In this document: positions 47,749-57,739 of the stretch, one piece after another
Layout: the number at the start of each line of letters is the position of its first letter
How positions within the stretch are numbered: the first letter of the stretch is position 1
NCBI GenBank assembly: GCA_030704615.1
Contig: CM060734.1
Location: forward strand, 18,786,001 to 18,850,000
Origin: Takakia lepidozioides
Taxonomy: Eukaryota > Streptophyta > Takakiopsida > Takakiales > Takakiaceae
Direction of reading: 5' to 3'
Length of the DNA: 64,000 bases
Program-made: the position numbers and the translations under genes
Notes under the pieces: generated by a model
Told to the model about the DNA's origin: nothing
What the model saw: the letters and a program-made list of their open reading frames with translations, nothing else
Databases searched by the model: none

Positions 47749-49065
47749 CTAAACTACTGACATCCTGGTCAGAACTTGCACAGACACCACTTTGCCATAT
47801 GGAACGTGCAAGTCGGAAATGTGGGGAGGTTGAGAGACCACATCAACAATGCGGAGCACACTCCCCGAGTTAGTAGATGATCTTCCATTCCCTGATGCAC
47901 CAATTACTACGCCACAGAGCTTCCGGCCCAGCTTCATGCTTACAACATTGTCCACATTCCGAAGCCTTGGATCCTCCAGGAAAAGCTTCCACTGATCCTC
48001 CTCAGCGTCATAGATCTTCAGTCGCCCAGCAGACTCATCGAGACCAAAGAATTTACCATTCAGAGCAACACACCGCCCCTGCATCCATCCCTTCCTCAGA
48101 CCCGGGGGCATGTCTGTCCACAATCCCGTGGCTGGATTGTACATCACTCCTACCTTGGAAAACACACCCCTGCCACTCACCATGTACAGCTTTCCTCCTA
48201 CTGTGACTGCATTCATTGCTTCCCCGCTGAACTTGGAAGAGGAGAGACTGCTCAACCCCTGCCACACATCCGCCTCCAAGTCATAAACCTCCGCAGACTT
48301 TGAAAGATCGACATCCCATGCTGTGCCAGATCCGCTGGCAACATATAACTTTTCATCTGCAACTCCACAGACACACCATTTCCTCGGCACCCTGAAGGGT
48401 GAACCCGTTTTCCATTGACAGTGAAGTGCATCGAAAATAAGGAGCTGCTCGAGGGCTGGCTCCAACATCATGCGGGGCTGGTCATGATCCTTCTTCACCC
48501 TGAGGCCGGCAACCATCACCAGCTTGGATTGAGTGCTAGCACATTGGACGAAGTAAGAGACTCCGATGCACCCGGGATTCGACAGCTGGAACTCCATTGG
48601 ATGAGGAACGGGGGGAAGATCATGCCACTTGCAAGCCAACGGATCAAACGCATGCCATTTGAATGCTCCCTCTGCTGTTTGAACGAGGATGTAAACCCAA
48701 TTCAAATCAGCATTCCCATGATGCAGTCGAAGTTTATGGAAGTAGGAATCGTGGGTAAGCTTCTGCCACGCACTGCTTACCCCCTGGACAAATTTGAGAG
48801 GTACCCTCGCCAAACAGTCCAAAGCCAAGTGCTCCGGCAGTCCTGGTAGCAGAGAGCCTGCCTTACCATCCGGCTTTGGGGGATGCTCGTAGTCATGGCG
48901 AGACTCATTGGAATAGTGAAGAGTTCGTGGCCGGCTAATTTTAGGGGTGACCTCCGTTACAGTTCCCATAGATTCTCGTAAAGCTGGAGGAATACAGTCC
49001 ATCAGCTCCCTCTTCCTCTCAATCTTCCCTCTTCTGACAATCTCCACTATTTCTGAAAAACACAT
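47749..49065 (-). CDS. SKIP25-like: F-box/kelch-repeat protein, SKIP25-like
   Basis: An uninterrupted 438-codon single-exon ORF. An F-box lies at about residues 73-112 (LLPGLPEHLALDCLARVPLK, then VSSAWQKLTHDSYF) and kelch-type blades follow: WHAFDPLACKWHDLPPVPH, PRKWCVCGVADEKLYVASGS, AEVYDLEADVWQGL, AVTVGGKLYMVSGRG, MYNPATGLWTDMPPGL and RLKIYDAEEDQWKLF. Order, spacing and the C-terminal VVSVQVLTRMS resemble Arabidopsis SKIP25, a substrate-recognition subunit of SCF ubiquitin ligases. F-box families bind SKP1/ASK through the F-box and the target through the kelch propeller; that function is inferred here. The F-box is a few residues short between RVPLKF and VSSAW. Initiation could be at the first ATG (49065) or at downstream Met (MDCIPP or MGTVTEV). 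No frame damage is seen, unlike the two other host genes. Confidence 0.88.
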   Translation of the reverse strand: MCFSEIVEIVRRGKIERKRELMDCIPPALRESMGTVTEVTPKISRPRTLHYSNESRHDYEHPPKPDGKAGSLLPGLPEHLALDCLARVPLKFVQGVSSAWQKLTHDSYFHKLRLHHGNADLNWVYILVQTAEGAFKWHAFDPLACKWHDLPPVPHPMEFQLSNPGCIGVSYFVQCASTQSKLVMVAGLRVKKDHDQPRMMLEPALEQLLIFDALHCQWKTGSPFRVPRKWCVCGVADEKLYVASGSGTAWDVDLSKSAEVYDLEADVWQGLSSLSSSKFSGEAMNAVTVGGKLYMVSGRGVFSKVGVMYNPATGLWTDMPPGLRKGWMQGRCVALNGKFFGLDESAGRLKIYDAEEDQWKLFLEDPRLRNVDNVVSMKLGRKLCGVVIGASGNGRSSTNSGSVLRIVDVVSQPPHISDLHVPYGKVVSVQVLTRMSVV

Positions 49066-49742
49066 TGTGCGTGACGGAATAAAATAGAAATTCTTTTCAG
49101 TCTACCCCTCAGATCTCAGTAGCTCATTCTTTGCGTCCTCCTCGTTCTCCCCTCAACCATGTCTGCCCCCACCCCGCAGTCTACAATCCCTTCATACTGT
49201 GTCTTCTACGAAGTTCCTAATCACAACATCTGAGTTTTGCAGCTAGCTACTGAAGACAACACCCACAGACGACCCTTTCACACAACCCACCTCTTCCTAT
49301 GCTCAACTAGAAGAGTCCTCAGACAGAGCCAGCCAGTAAACCTCACGAACCTCTACCCCACTCAACTCCAGAGTCCTAGCGCTGTGGCCCTCTTCCTCTC
49401 AACTGAGAAGAGCCTGTAGTGAATTTAAAGCTTCCCAGTCTCCTCTCTTGAGGCCGGCGAAGAGACAGCGGCTGTGGGCCTCGTCTAGAATGTACAACCT
49501 ACTCTGACAAACAGTACATTGAATGATTTGGATCCACACGCGTCCTCTATAGTTTTGCCATATTAGATTTTCCCTTTTAGTTTATGCGGCACTTGTCCGA
49601 CACAATCGTGTCGGGTCTTATTCCCAAATTTTCTTAGAATCCTATTTTTGGTGACTTCTTAGCCCCTCGTGATCCGCCGAAAAGGTCTGCCGAAAAGGCA
49701 CCTTACTTGCTACTTCAGCCACTAAATTACAGCAAATCCTGC
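49066..49742. other. Upstream region of the F-box/kelch gene
   Basis: This should contain the minus-strand promoter. A perfect 7-bp stem palindrome (CCGACAC-AATC-GTGTCGG) lies at 49597-49614. No ORF is supported. Confidence 0.45.
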
Positions 49743-49744
49743 TA

Positions 49745-50585
49745 CAGTCGACCCTCCTTTATTGTTACGCCTTGGGAGTAAGAAAAAAATAACAATAACA
49801 AAGTGATAACATATTACCAATTAAAGAGGGCGGCCAAGACTCTTCTTAATGTAACAGTAAACCAGGGATGATTTCAAAAAATATAACATTTACAGAGTTA
49901 CATGTCAAATCGACTGAAAATTCTGTCAATAGTGTCATGTGGACAATTTGCAACCTGCAACGGTAGACTATTTTTCTACAGATCTAACCCTACTAGAAAG
50001 TCTCTCAACTAACCACCTAGGTTGTTGTTCTAGAAACATACTAATCACTTTGAATTCCTCCTCAACATTGGAAAATGTCACCTGTGCACTGGATCTAAAA
50101 ATAGGTTCGTCTTCGTCATCTTCAGTTTCAACGTTTGCACATGGATCAACGAGTTCATATATCTCGCTTTCCGTAGGTGCATATGGAGTGTTCAAATCGT
50201 GTTCTTACTCATAATGAACAAATTCGTGAACCCCCATAGTCGGAAACGTACTACATTGCATTATATAGAGCCAATTTGCTAGACATGGACATCCCTATAT
50301 TAATTCAAAAATTTAATCGTCACATGATGGTGGATCCACATTATTTATTTCTTAATGAAATGTCAATGGAAATATTTATGTTTCAACCTACTTTAGGTGG
50401 CCTTCAGTGTACTTTCCTAACAAAAAAATAACGTATATCAAGGGTCACTTTACAAAGGAGGGAGTACCATTTTTGTAACGTTTATCCCTACTGCAGAATA
50501 GTGTAAAATTTTAGGGAGTAAGAAAAAGATAACAATTACACCCCTCATAACACAGAAAGAGGGCACATTTAGCCAGGGTCGACTG
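49745..50585. mobile_element. Non-autonomous pogo-like DNA transposon (841 bp)
   Basis: The element starts CAGTCGACCCT at 49745 and ends with its exact inverse AGGGTCGACTG at 50585, and TA lies just outside both ends (49743-49744, 50586-50587), the Tc1/mariner-pogo target duplication. Near both ends the phrase GGGAGTAAGAAAAA, ATAACAAT, AAAGAGGGC also recurs as a direct repeat of about 75 bp (left from 49773, right from 50513). The centre retains a transposase C-terminal relic on the minus strand, so this is an internal-deletion derivative. Confidence 0.88.
49968..50195 (-). pseudogene. pogo-type transposase C-terminal remnant
   Basis: The minus strand encodes an acidic ETEDDEDEPIF stretch followed by SNVEEEFKVISMFLEQQPRW. 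Acidic linkers followed by a helix with the FLEQQ signature end many pogo/Tigger/CENP-B-related transposases. The short size and its location between intact pogo ends support a relic rather than a gene. Confidence 0.6.
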
Positions 50586-50587
50586 TA

Positions 50588-51410
50588 CTGTACTGTACCC
50601 TCTAGGAACTACCTAGTCCACGCATCACGCTCCTTGTCAACGTAGAACCTGCACCATTTCAACCCCTTTACTACACCGGATCAAACAAGACAAAAACTTG
50701 CCACAAGTAGAACGATGGACTCGGTGAACGGGTACGTAGATTCATTCACAAATGATGATTTGACTTGGGAATGCATGAATGATGTATGCTCCAACTAACC
50801 AAGCAAAGATGATCAAATACTCAATGTACTTTCGCTTGCAAAAGCTTGGCGGCGTGCCTATTCCTCCCCCTTCCTCTTACTTCTACTTCTCAGGCTGATA
50901 AAGCGGCCAAGTACTGCAATATGTACATAGAACCCAAAAGTGCACACAACTTTTGGGGGACTGTATCTATGTCTGTAGCAGAGCCGACGGCACATTATTT
51001 CAGCCTGTCTGTGTAGAGCCCAAAAGGTGCAACTTGTCTGCCACTGTCTCTCAACTCTGTACTCTGTTCTCTGACAGACGCCAAGTGGGACTTTGCATCA
51101 GATCCAGAGCCCACACCTCCTCAATCTTCCTGCACCCCCAAAACAGCTAGAGCATTTATCAGGGTTGCGCCTTGTTCATCAACACACAATATTGTATATT
51201 CAGACTGTCACGCCCTTCTTGCTTGCAGCTTCACTTCTCCAAACCTGAAGTACAACATTGAACCGTCCACCTCAAATGTCAATGTAGCTGGTGGAATCCA
51301 CAGACCCAAAACCTTTTTTCTTTTTCTCTCCTCAAGAAAGAGATTTGCACCCGAAGAGCCAAGCCAAGCACAAAGTTCATGGGAGGCAAGGGGAGGGGGA
51401 GAAGATTAAA
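50588..51410. other. Gene-poor stretch
   Basis: No supported gene. CTGTACTGTACTGTACC (50582-50598) is a short 5-bp repeat adjoining the transposon end. Confidence 0.4.
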
Positions 51411-51423
51411 CCAGAGCACAGAA

Positions 51424-51492
51424 AGTAGCAGGTTTTGATCCCAGAGCAACTGGCTTAGAGTCAGGGCCCCTATCCAACTCAGCTACCGACAA
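51424..51492 (-). repeat. tRNA-derived SINE-like head
   Basis: The minus strand reads GGTAGCTGAGTTGGATAG (box A), then after about 30 bases GGGATCAAAACC (degenerate box B) and CCTGCTACTT, as in the copy at 6.13 kb. It does not fold into a functional tRNA. Confidence 0.45.
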
Positions 51493-52669
51493 ATGGTCAC
51501 ACCGAAGTCCCACAGAATTTTTTTGTACAATCTCGATCTCGGTAGCTTCATTTTTAAGAGTTGATTTGTAAAGGGATTGGTTGGAATCAAATCCTATTGT
51601 CCTGAGACACTCCACATGGGGTCCCGTGCTTCCGATCTTTGCTAATGATCCTGTGCACTGCCCTGTGGTCTGCGGCTGAATGCCTCATGGCCTCAGAAAG
51701 GGGTGTTAATTGTTTATTTTCCCCCCTCAAGGGCTGCAAGTAGCGTCCAGGTTTCCTCTCAGAAAATTTATAAAATTATAAAGGCGACAGGAAGGAAAGT
51801 GAATGACTAATCAAGCATAACCCATGTCACTAAGTACATGAACCACTCTGGAGATAAAGTAATGTCAATATATTGAGATAAATTACTGTAAAAACTACTC
51901 TATCAAGTTTCAACAGGTTGAAATTGTTCCTTTGAATGAATAATTTGCACTACATACCTAGAAAGCACGTGAGATGAGAATGGCAGAGTGCATGGATCTG
52001 ATCCCTGCATGCAGCCCCAAGAAGGCCCATGCTGCCCTGACAGAGTCCAAAGGATGAACTTTGAAGCAATCAACCAACATCTCCAGAGTCCACTTGGAGG
52101 AGCGGTGGCCAAGTTGGGCTGACACGGTGGGTGTAGCGTCCAAAAAACAGCTTTTTGGGCGCAGGGAAGTGCACACTGCATTGGAAAATGCTCCACACAT
52201 CGTCAATGCTTTCCTTCTACACAGATTTCTCTTTACTAGGGTAGAAGCACCTATTGTGAACCAGGCCCATGTATGCTCTAATAAATGAATAATTTTGGCC
52301 AAAAATAGTGGTAACTATGCTCATCTACTGCACCAATCATGGCTCACACTAGTTTCTATTAATTTGGGATGTGGTTGGTAGGAGAAAGCGCCCCAACTTT
52401 AACTTATGACTGCACCAAAATTGAAACAAGACGGCTCACTATGAAAGAGGCCGTGGGCCAGAGCGATTGTAGTGGGCCATGTCTAGAACTACATAAACCA
52501 AAGTAAACCAAAGGATCCTCCCAAATTCAAAAGTGATCAATCAAGCTTGAACTTATCTGCTTTTGCCGCTTAATTTCACATGGATCAAGCAGCTTTGGCT
52601 AGAGCCATTGGATCACACACAAGATTCATCATTGATTTACGTGTTTGACATGGATCTAGCGAAAAATTC

Positions 52670-53092
52670 GTGCAGTACATATGTTGCCACTGTGCACAAG
52701 TGAGCCCTCTTTCCATACTTGCAATGACCTCATTAGAAGTGGAACGTGGTTTCCCTATGTGCTCTTGTGAAATACGCTATAGTGATAAGTATAGACTTAT
52801 CAAATACTTGCCTACTGCACATTGTTATTGTCCTCTTATTTTGAAAAATCAATTGTCAATTATAGATGCTATTAGAGTACAAGCATTACGTTGTAGATGC
52901 ATTAAGCCTAGATTGTTTCCTGCTTATTGTTGTATTTATAGAGAGTCTAACATTATAGATACTAATGTGAACGAGTTTACTGATAGTGAAAGGGATACCA
53001 CTGATTGTGAGTCATCAGAGTCTGATATAATGGATAGACACGAGTCATCACAGACTGATATAGCTATGGTATGTGGTACTGACGACCAGTGA
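52670..53092 (+). CDS. Unrecognised Cys-rich ORF upstream of the pogo transposase
   Basis: 140 codons with several CxC and CC pairs (MQYICCHCAQ, RCRCIKPRLFPAYCC) and a Ser/Asp/Glu-rich tail (DSERDTTDCESSESDIMDRH). It ends at the base where the transposase frame opens. It may be a 5' exon or leader ORF of the transposon, or chance. No homologue is recognised. Confidence 0.25.
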   Translation: MQYICCHCAQVSPLSILAMTSLEVERGFPMCSCEIRYSDKYRLIKYLPTAHCYCPLILKNQLSIIDAIRVQALRCRCIKPRLFPAYCCIYRESNIIDTNVNEFTDSERDTTDCESSESDIMDRHESSQTDIAMVCGTDDQ

Positions 53093-54820
53093 CTCCTAGT
53101 AGACGAAGTGTTGCAGACTGTCCTACCGTTAATTCACAATGTCATACCATCCCCGAGATAGTGAAACGGAAACGAAACAGTGTACCTCAAAAACCTGCTC
53201 GTAAACCTCAAGCTCCTGCTTTAATTCTGCCGCCTATTGGCAAGAAAAAAAGGTGCCAGAGAGTAGCATGGACAGAAGCTCAGATGGCTGAAGCAATGGC
53301 CACTGTGGAGGATGGAAATTTGCCTTCTATTCGAGCTGCAGCACGAAAATTTCATATTCCAGTCTCCAGCATTAGAAGATGGTTGGATGACATCACCACA
53401 TCAAAGAAATCTGGGCCACCAATAATATTGACGACGGAAGAAGAAAAAGACCTCGTCTCTTGGATCATACAAGCCCAACATGCCGGCATGTGTGTTACTC
53501 TACCAATGCTAAAATCTAGAGTCGTTGCTTTGGTTTCTGACAGACCACATAATCCTGGTCGAACATGGTGGAAGAGGTTTCAACTCAGACATCCAAAAGT
53601 GGTGATGAGAACAGCCGAAGGACTGGAAAGAAGTCGTGCATTGAATGTATGTGGGGATGTGATCAGTCCATTCTATACAAATTTGGCCGACGTTTACAGA
53701 GAGCATCACTATGAAGCTGGTCAAATTTGGAATATTAATGAAACGGGCATACAAGCAGGCCGCACGTTAGGCATGAGAGTCTTGGCGAGGAGAGGTTCCA
53801 GAGACGTGTACGGGGTTTTGCCAAAATCTCGAGAGTGGGTGACGATTTTGTCTTGCGTGAGTGCATCTGGACATGCATTGCCCAATTTCTATGTATTCAA
53901 AGGGAAATCTCGCATACCAAGAAGAAACTACATTGCAGATTGCAACGATGGCAACCCAGACAAAAGCGTGGATGACAACAGAGCTCTTTGCAAAGGGGTT
54001 GTCTCATTTTCAACGAAATGTGCCCAGTGGGATTTCATTGACTAATCGTCACCTGTTGATTTTAGATAATTATTCAAGCCATGTTTCAGAAGCTGCCATA
54101 TAACAAGCTGCAAGGATGGGACTTGATATCCTCACAATTCCTGCACACACTTCCCATAAGCTTCAACCGTTGGATGTTGTGTGTTTTGGGTTTTCAAACA
54201 ATATTTCAAGCAAGAGCGCAGTATGTTTATGATGCAACATAAAAGCGAAGTGGAAAAAGAGCACCTAGCGACTATTGCTAGCAAAGCTCTACAAAGTGCT
54301 TTGACCCCATCAAATATTCGTGCTGGATTCAGAACGACAGACATATGGCCCATCAACGTTGGTGCCATGGACGGGTGTTTTGGGCCATCCCAATGTGGCA
54401 AAGAAGATGCAGCGGCGAGGCTGCTGTCTATGGATTCAACTTCAATGCATGGCAGGGATGGTGAGGCTACTGTAATCACAAACTCCTTCCATGAGAATGT
54501 GATAGATATCAATGATGTGTACATGTCTGATCTCTCACACCTGGAAGTAGAAGCACATCTAGAGTCACAAGTCGATAGTGATATTCCAACAAGTCAGTTC
54601 TTGAATACTACCAGTAATTCAGAGCTAGAAGTTGAAGCACCACTAGAGGCTAATTTGCAAGTGTCTTCGTCTCTGGATATGTCATTTGCACAACCTGCTG
54701 CTTTTGTAGAACCTCGTTTCCAAACTACTGGTAGCGCTTTGGTAACGAGTGACCAATACATTCAACACATTCGAGGGAAAGAGAGCGCAAAAAAGTGGAG
54801 AGGGATAGACTATCGATAGC
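53089..54820 (+). pseudogene. pogo/Tigger-type DDE transposase, decayed
   Basis: Order of parts: a basic leader; a psq/CENP-B-type helix-turn-helix (WTEAQMAEAMATVEDGNLPS, then IRAAARKFHIPVSSIRRWLD); the second DNA-binding half (HNPGRTWWKRFQLRHPKVVM); then the DDE_1 catalytic core. The first catalytic motif reads IWNINETGIQ, with Asn where the family has Asp. The second (LLILDNYSSHVSEAA) lies in another frame near 54050, so a frameshift occurs at about 53960-54000. A stop follows EAAI, then IPAHTSHKLQPLDVV supplies the third acidic residue, and a further shift leads into VFKQYFKQERSM and LTPSNIRAGFRTTDIWPIN (to 54819). DNA cutting by this copy is therefore excluded. Pogo-type elements are known from plants but are uncommon. 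Confidence 0.85.
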
Positions 54821-55075
54821 TAGAAAAATTCTTGCTGCACGCCAGAAGCTCGAAAGATAAAAAAAAACTCGCTTAAAGGCAGAGGAGGTTGCGTTGAACA
54901 GGTGGTATGTTTCATAGGATGCCATCTGTACTAATTTTTTTAGAGGTGGAGTAATCCCTGTCGACAATCCCTATATACCGCACCTTCGTCTTAGTACAGT
55001 TGAGGAGACTGCAGCAAGAGCTGCAAGGTTGCTGAAACGAAGAATTCAACGCCAAAGGGTGTGAGTAGTTTACTA

Positions 55076-55150
55076 ATCAATGACTTAATCTAGATCAACA
55101 GATTCTGATTTGATCAATGATTTAATCCAGATCAGCAGATTCTGATTTGT
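55076..55150. repeat. 37-bp tandem duplication
   Basis: The phrase ATCAATGAYTTAATC followed by AGATCARCAGATTCTGATTTG occurs twice in succession with a few differences. Confidence 0.75.
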
Positions 55151-55178
55151 GCTTGTATGCATCAATGTAAGTCTTCAC

Positions 55179-55350
55179 TGTTGAAAATCTCTGATCAATC
55201 TGCAACGATTTCCATGAATTACAGGGTGTTCATAAAATTGATGTAAGGTTTTAGGATAGTCCCTTGTTGAAAATCTCTGATCAATCTGCAACGATTTCCA
55301 TGAATTACAGGGTGTTCATAAAATTGATATAAGGTTTTAGGATAGTCCCT
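55179..55350. repeat. 86-bp tandem duplication
   Basis: Two copies (55179-55264 and 55265-55350) starting TGTTGAAAATCTCTGATC differ at a single visible base (GATGTAAGG versus GATATAAGG), so the event is recent. It lies near the right end of the candidate pogo element. Confidence 0.9.
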
Positions 55351-56051
55351 TCTTTCGCTCGTGCAAATCTCTTATGGGCCAAACATGAATCATAATGAGC
55401 CATAATGGGTGCAACTTGCAGCACATAGAGAATATTATGGACCATGGCAACAGTACCATATCTAGAACAGGTGGGCCACATGCTACCAATGGGGTCCCTC
55501 CAATCCTCCCTCAATTAAATGAATAAAATGGCGAAATTAGCATTGGCCGCAAACTACAAAAAACAAGCCTCACTAAAGAGCTTTCCAATGACACTACGGT
55601 GGACCCCCCCAAGTATACTATTCAGATTTTTTCCTCTATGTAGCAATTTACTAAGCCATGATAGGTGCTTCTACCCTAACTTATTTAGGGTTCAACCCAC
55701 CTTTCAGGGCTGCCGCCCTCACGTCAGCCCACGCTGGTGTCCCGTGCTCATCATGCAGCCGGTTGCTCGATGGGCTGTACCTGGCCCCGAGCCGCTAGTA
55801 AAGAGGCGCAGCCGGTACGCCTGTGCCGGGTCGACTGTGCGAATCCCCAAGAGATGGGACACTTCAGTTTGAAGAAAAAACGTGCGGAAATAATCAAAAA
55901 AATAATGAAAATGTGCGTAGTACTTTTCTTTAGTTTAATGAACAGGGGACAGGGCCCTGCCAGTGGAAAGTAGTAGTGTGAAAGCCTTGAGTGCATTTGC
56001 AAGTGCCTGGAATGCAATACTCGACATAAAAGATGAAATCATAGTATATTC

Positions 56052-57154
56052 CAGTGTTGGGCGGTTATTTGAATTTCTCTCTAATACCCGGCGGTTACCT
56101 ATCCGGTTATATGTATATATGACCAGCAGAGGTGAAAAAATGAAGTAACCGGTCCAGTTAGGAACCGGCGGAGGTCACACATTCAAATAACCGAGCAAAA
56201 AACCTCTTAAAGAACCGCCCAATACCCGCGGTTATTTGATGAAAACCGCCGGTTATTTGAGGTTTTTGCAAGTAACCGTAACCGGCAGGTTATATCTAGC
56301 CATAAAAAAATTAATAACGGCAACCGCAGGTTAATAGCAGTGTTGGACTGGTATCATGGTTTTTTTATACCACTAGGGTAAAGGTATTGGGATACAGTTG
56401 AATTATTGAAACCAGTATGGTACTGGTATCAAATGATGTATAAATTTAATAGCCTGGTATGGTACATGGTAGGGTGTCAAAGTGAAAATCTGACTGGTAT
56501 GATATTAAACAAAATTTTAAAAGTCATAGCAGCCTGGTATGTGCCGTGTCTGGTTTAAAAATAAAAATAAATTAATTAATTAAATGTTTTAAAAAAGGAC
56601 GGAGGCCCTTTAAATCATATTAAGATTTCAACTATTCACCTCCCTCAAAAACTATTGTAAAGGTATTTAAAATAATAATAATAATAATAATGGTTTTGAA
56701 AACAGATATTACCTCAACAATTGTTTTTGACCTCCCTCAAAAACTATTATTGAGGTAATTTTCTTTTCAAAACAAAATATAATTGTTTTGAAAACAGGTA
56801 TTACCTCAACAATTGTTTTTGACCTCCCTCAAAAACTACCCTAAACCCTACCCTTACGTCCGGTCCCTCAACCGACCCATGCAGGGTATTGGAGTGGTAG
56901 TGCGAGGAAGAAGACCAGACTAGTATGTTTTGCGCCAGGGTTTTAGAAGTCCATGTATCCTACCCCACCAGGGTATTGCCGGGTTTTGCCCTTGTAGGTA
57001 CCCGCCTGGTGTGATCCTTTATACCATTACCCTTACCCTAGTTGATACCCACCCAAGACCTATATACGGGTCCAACACTGGTTAATAGTTTTCTAAAATT
57101 TGAAGCAACCGGAACCGCCGGTTATGAAGACAATCAAATAACCGCCCAACACTG
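56052..57154. mobile_element. hAT-type MITE (outer), 1103 bp
   Basis: Terminal inverted repeats read CAGTGTTGGGCGGTTATTTG at the left and the inverse at the right end, and GTATATTC occurs immediately outside both ends (56044-56051, 57155-57162), an 8-bp target duplication as made by hAT transposases. The left arm carries many GGTTAT / ATAACC half-sites (such as AACCGCCGGTTATTTG), probable subterminal binding repeats. There is no coding capacity. It is interrupted by a second element at 56338. Confidence 0.95.
56338..57080. mobile_element. hAT-type MITE (inner), 743 bp, inserted in the outer one
   Basis: The ends are CAGTGTTGGAC and GTCCAACACTG, with the perfect 8-bp duplication GTTAATAG on both sides (56330-56337, 57081-57088). 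The first nine terminal bases equal those of the outer element, though the interiors differ, so the two may share a transposase. The interior has (AAT)n at about 56670-56691 and a roughly 90-bp repeated segment (TTGTTTTTGACCTCCCTC) at 56720, 56811 and, in part, 56637. Confidence 0.95.
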
Positions 57155-57225
57155 GTATATTCTTGGCAACCCAACTCCCCTGGAAGGGGCAACCTAGACT
57201 ATTGCAGTGACTGACTCTCTTGTGG

Positions 57226-57640
57226 ATTTTATTTTATTTTATTTTAAAGGAATAGGGGACAGAGGCCCTGGAAATTTTATTAAATGGTAAGGAAAAAATA
57301 ACCTTACATAGAGCCATGAAGGCAGAGGACTGAGGTTCCACTCCAGACTAGAAACACAAGGAGGGGTAGAATGATAAAAGGCAGCCAGAGAAAGGGCTGC
57401 CTCTAAAGCCAGAAATTTACAATTCCAGCAGAAGGAGCTATAAAGGAGAGATCAGAAGAGCTATGCTGAATGAAGAGTACTCAAAGAATCCGAGAGATGG
57501 TGCCATAAGAGGCAGTGCCAGAGAACCTACAGATGGCCAGCTAAGGAGTGACAAGATACAAGCAACTCCTAGTGTCATGAAGCAGAATCAGAATCAAGAG
57601 CTGCCCCTTTCCTTCTAGGGGCCTCAAATAAAAGCTGGGC
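57226..57640 (-). mobile_element. Retroposon 3' end with A-rich tail
   Basis: Read on the minus strand, the sequence ends TTTCCAGGGCCTCTGTCCCC, then TATTCCTTTAAAATAAAATA and an (ATAAA)n tail (left edge 57226). The same GGxCTCyGTCCCC signature before an A/T-rich tail recurs near 61440 and, decayed, near 56600 and 55945, marking one retroposon family (LINE or LINE-dependent). Confidence 0.5.
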
Positions 57641-57739
57641 TTTCGATTTCCCTTTCCTTATAAGGCTACGCTTCTAGTGCCTCCAATTTACTTCAATCTC
57701 CTCTGCTTCCAAAGCTGAAGTCCTCGCACTAAGAGAGCT

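Larger units (their letters stand above)
52236..55679. mobile_element. Candidate full-length pogo-like element
   Basis: An 18-bp perfect inverted pair, TAGGGTAGAAGCACCTAT at about 52238 and ATAGGTGCTTCTACCCTA at about 55660, brackets the decayed transposase gene. Similarity fades a few bases beyond. The expected TA target duplication is not clear (TTA C and A CTTA flank), so the exact ends are unresolved. Confidence 0.45.

Noticed and set aside
47877-48849. Plus-strand ORFs opposite the F-box/kelch gene
   Set aside because: They overlap the intact 438-codon gene in antisense and carry no domain.
55825-55836. GGGTCGACTG near 55.83 kb as a right terminus matching the small pogo element
   Set aside because: The neighbouring base differs (CGGG rather than AGGG), it is followed by TG rather than TA, and no partner left end was found.
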